A DNA stretch of 64,000 nucleotides from Oscillospiraceae bacterium (GTDB lineage Bacteria; Bacillota; Clostridia; Oscillospirales; Acutalibacteraceae): the NCBI GenBank assembly GCA_015065545.1, contig SVQA01000003.1:62001-126000 (forward strand). The letters run 5' to 3'. The notes under the pieces are model-generated. The model worked only from the letters and a program-made list of their open reading frames with translations. It ran no database searches and was not told the DNA's origin. A program made the translations under genes and the position numbers. This document shows, in pieces, positions 62,689-64,000 of this stretch (position 1 is its first letter; the number at the start of each line of letters is the position of its first letter).

Positions 62689-63465
62689 ATGAAAAAAGAT
62701 ACCTCAAACAAGCAGGACAGACAAGAATACTTTGTCATTGACTTTGTACATATTTTCAAGTCTGTATGGCACAGGATCTGGGTTGTTATTCTTGCCGGCA
62801 TTATTGCAGGTGGTCTTGGGTTTTCTTACGCAAGATTTATTGTTACACCGATGTACTCATCCTCGCTTATGCTGTATGTAAACAACAGCTCCTCTATCAC
62901 CGGCGGTAAGTTCAGCTTTAACGCTTCCGAACTGACCGCAGCTCAGGAACTTGTTGAAACATACACAGTAGTCCTTACCAGTAGAACTACTCTTACTCAA
63001 ATTGCAGAGGATGCAGGTGTAGCTGATAAATACACTTACCCCGAGCTTTACTCTATGATTAAAGCAGGCTCAGTAAACGATACCGAGGTTCTTCGTGTTA
63101 CAGTTACCAGCTCTGATTACGAGGAAGCCGCAAGAATAGCAGAGAGTATAACCGAGTGCTTCCCGGGTATTCTGGCAGACGTAATCAACGGTTGCGATAT
63201 GACGGTTGTTGATTATCCTATCGAGAATTCCCAGAAGGTTTCGCCTTACATCACAAGATACACCGCAGTTGCTATGATTATCGGTGCGTTGGCTGCACTT
63301 ATTGTTCTTGTTGTTCTTGCTCTACTTGATGATACAATTCACGATGAAGATTATCTGCTTAAAACCTACGATTATCCCATACTTGCAAAGGTACCCAATC
63401 TTGTCGGCGGTACAGAAAAACAGTATGCGTATTATTACCAGAAAAAGAATGTTACTAAGGAGTGA
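62689..63465 (+). CDS. Polysaccharide co-polymerase (Wzz / CapA-like)
   Basis: 258 residues. N-terminal cytoplasmic stretch, membrane helix about 27-48 (VWHRIWVVILAGIIAGGLGFSYA), extracytoplasmic helical domain, second helix about 198-221, and a short Tyr-rich tail (KQYAYYYQKKN). In Firmicutes this membrane adaptor activates the cytoplasmic tyrosine kinase encoded next and sets polysaccharide chain length. ATG 62689 follows AAGGAG by 8 bases. The TTG at 62683 is too close to it. Confidence 0.92.
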   Translation: MKKDTSNKQDRQEYFVIDFVHIFKSVWHRIWVVILAGIIAGGLGFSYARFIVTPMYSSSLMLYVNNSSSITGGKFSFNASELTAAQELVETYTVVLTSRTTLTQIAEDAGVADKYTYPELYSMIKAGSVNDTEVLRVTVTSSDYEEAARIAESITECFPGILADVINGCDMTVVDYPIENSQKVSPYITRYTAVAMIIGALAALIVLVVLALLDDTIHDEDYLLKTYDYPILAKVPNLVGGTEKQYAYYYQKKNVTKE

Positions 63466-63473
63466 TGGCAGGT

Positions 63474-64000
63474 ATGGCAATGCTTAAAAATAAAAAGGGT
63501 TCCACAATCTTTGATGCAACAGCAAATAAGAAAACCCTTCACAAAAACCTTTCTTTTACTGCTATTGAGCAGTACAAACTCTTAAGAACAAACTTAAGCT
63601 TTACTCTTCCCGTTGACGTAAAATGTCCTATCATTGGTGTTACTAGCTCGATGAGAGGCGAGGGTAAGAGTACAACCGCTATTAACCTTGCTTATGTTCT
63701 TGCAGAGAGCGGTAAGAAGGTTCTCCTTATCGACGGAGACCTTCGTATTCCCAGTATTGCAAAGAAAATGGGTCTCAAAAGCTCTCCCGGTCTTACTAAT
63801 CTGCTTATGGGCTACGAGTCTCAGCAGATGAGTGCTTTTAAGACTGATATTCTTGAGAACTGGTATGTAATTCCTTCCGGCGATCTTCCTCCCAATCCTT
63901 CTGAGCTTCTCGGCTCTCGCAGAATGGAATCAATTCTAAACCTTATGTCTGAAAAATTCGATTACATTGTTGTAGATTTACCTCCCGTCAATATTGTTTC
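63474..64000 (+). CDS. CpsD/CapB-type tyrosine kinase, cut by window end
   Basis: The first 175 residues or so are present. Walker A is SSMRGEGKSTTAINLA, Walker A' is VLLIDGDLRIPS and Walker B is IVVDLPPV, the BY-kinase pattern. EQYKLLRTNL near the N-terminus is the oligomerisation motif. It would autophosphorylate a C-terminal Tyr cluster outside the window and control capsule or exopolysaccharide synthesis. The start is ambiguous: ATG 63465 overlaps the previous stop (TGATG), and ATG 63474 has better spacing to AAGGAG. Confidence 0.93.
   Translation, partial: MAMLKNKKGSTIFDATANKKTLHKNLSFTAIEQYKLLRTNLSFTLPVDVKCPIIGVTSSMRGEGKSTTAINLAYVLAESGKKVLLIDGDLRIPSIAKKMGLKSSPGLTNLLMGYESQQMSAFKTDILENWYVIPSGDLPPNPSELLGSRRMESILNLMSEKFDYIVVDLPPVNIV

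Overview
The window looks like chromosome of a gut-type anaerobic Clostridia, most likely Oscillospiraceae close to starch-degrading Ruminococcus. The reasons are moderate GC, AGGAGG-type ribosome sites with many TTG/GTG starts, a glgB-glgC-glgD-glgA glycogen operon that includes the Firmicutes GlgD subunit, the ffs-dnaX-ybaB-recR order, and a secreted type I pullulanase carrying a type I dockerin and starch-binding-like modules, as in amylosome-forming ruminococci. Species is inference. No rRNA, tRNA, insertion sequence, phage gene or CRISPR array was seen.

Layout. 1-12.7 kb: a P-type ATPase fragment, HAD hydrolase, CLC-F-like channel, acyl-ACP thioesterase, hpt, a radical SAM protein and an acyltransferase, followed by a lipid-flavoured operon (FakB, FakA, MFS_2 carrier, PlsC-like acyltransferase, Cys-nucleophile hydrolase). 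12.8-16.7 kb, minus strand: SRP RNA, dnaX, ybaB, recR, smpB and tmRNA (tag ANFKINDNNKVALAA). 16.7-18.1 kb: a CadC-like repressor and CDF metal exporter behind a promoter with two dyad operators. 18.2-24.4 kb: the glycogen operon. 24.5-33 kb: MATE exporter, gapA, RNase Y, an ECF sigma factor with a membrane partner, a lipoprotein and a PflX-like enzyme. 33-37.2 kb: a structured, unidentified RNA leader in front of an ABC-2 exporter operon that ends with an apparently circularly permuted ROK-fold protein. 37.4-41.4 kb: the pullulanase.

The most unusual part is 41.9-57.5 kb, all on the minus strand. It encodes seven membrane-anchored or exported proteins (six with a SipW/TasA-type F-[AS]-W leader, six sharing a C-terminal W-[LFI]-E-[GA]-x-D signature), two SipW-like signal peptidases with His in place of the catalytic Lys, a membrane-anchored McrB-like AAA+ ATPase, and an 818-residue protein with a DUF2357/McrC-like N-terminus fused to a very long coiled coil and no nuclease. 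An MreB paralogue lies just upstream. I read this as a dedicated export and assembly system for surface fibres, in which an McrB/McrC-type pair has been recruited away from DNA restriction. Some of the surface proteins have C-terminal modules resembling the starch-binding module that ends the neighbouring pullulanase, so a role in adhesion to starch or another glycan is possible.

58.8-64 kb: comF, recD2, two small genes, and the start of a polysaccharide operon (Wzz-like protein and a CpsD-type tyrosine kinase cut by the window end).
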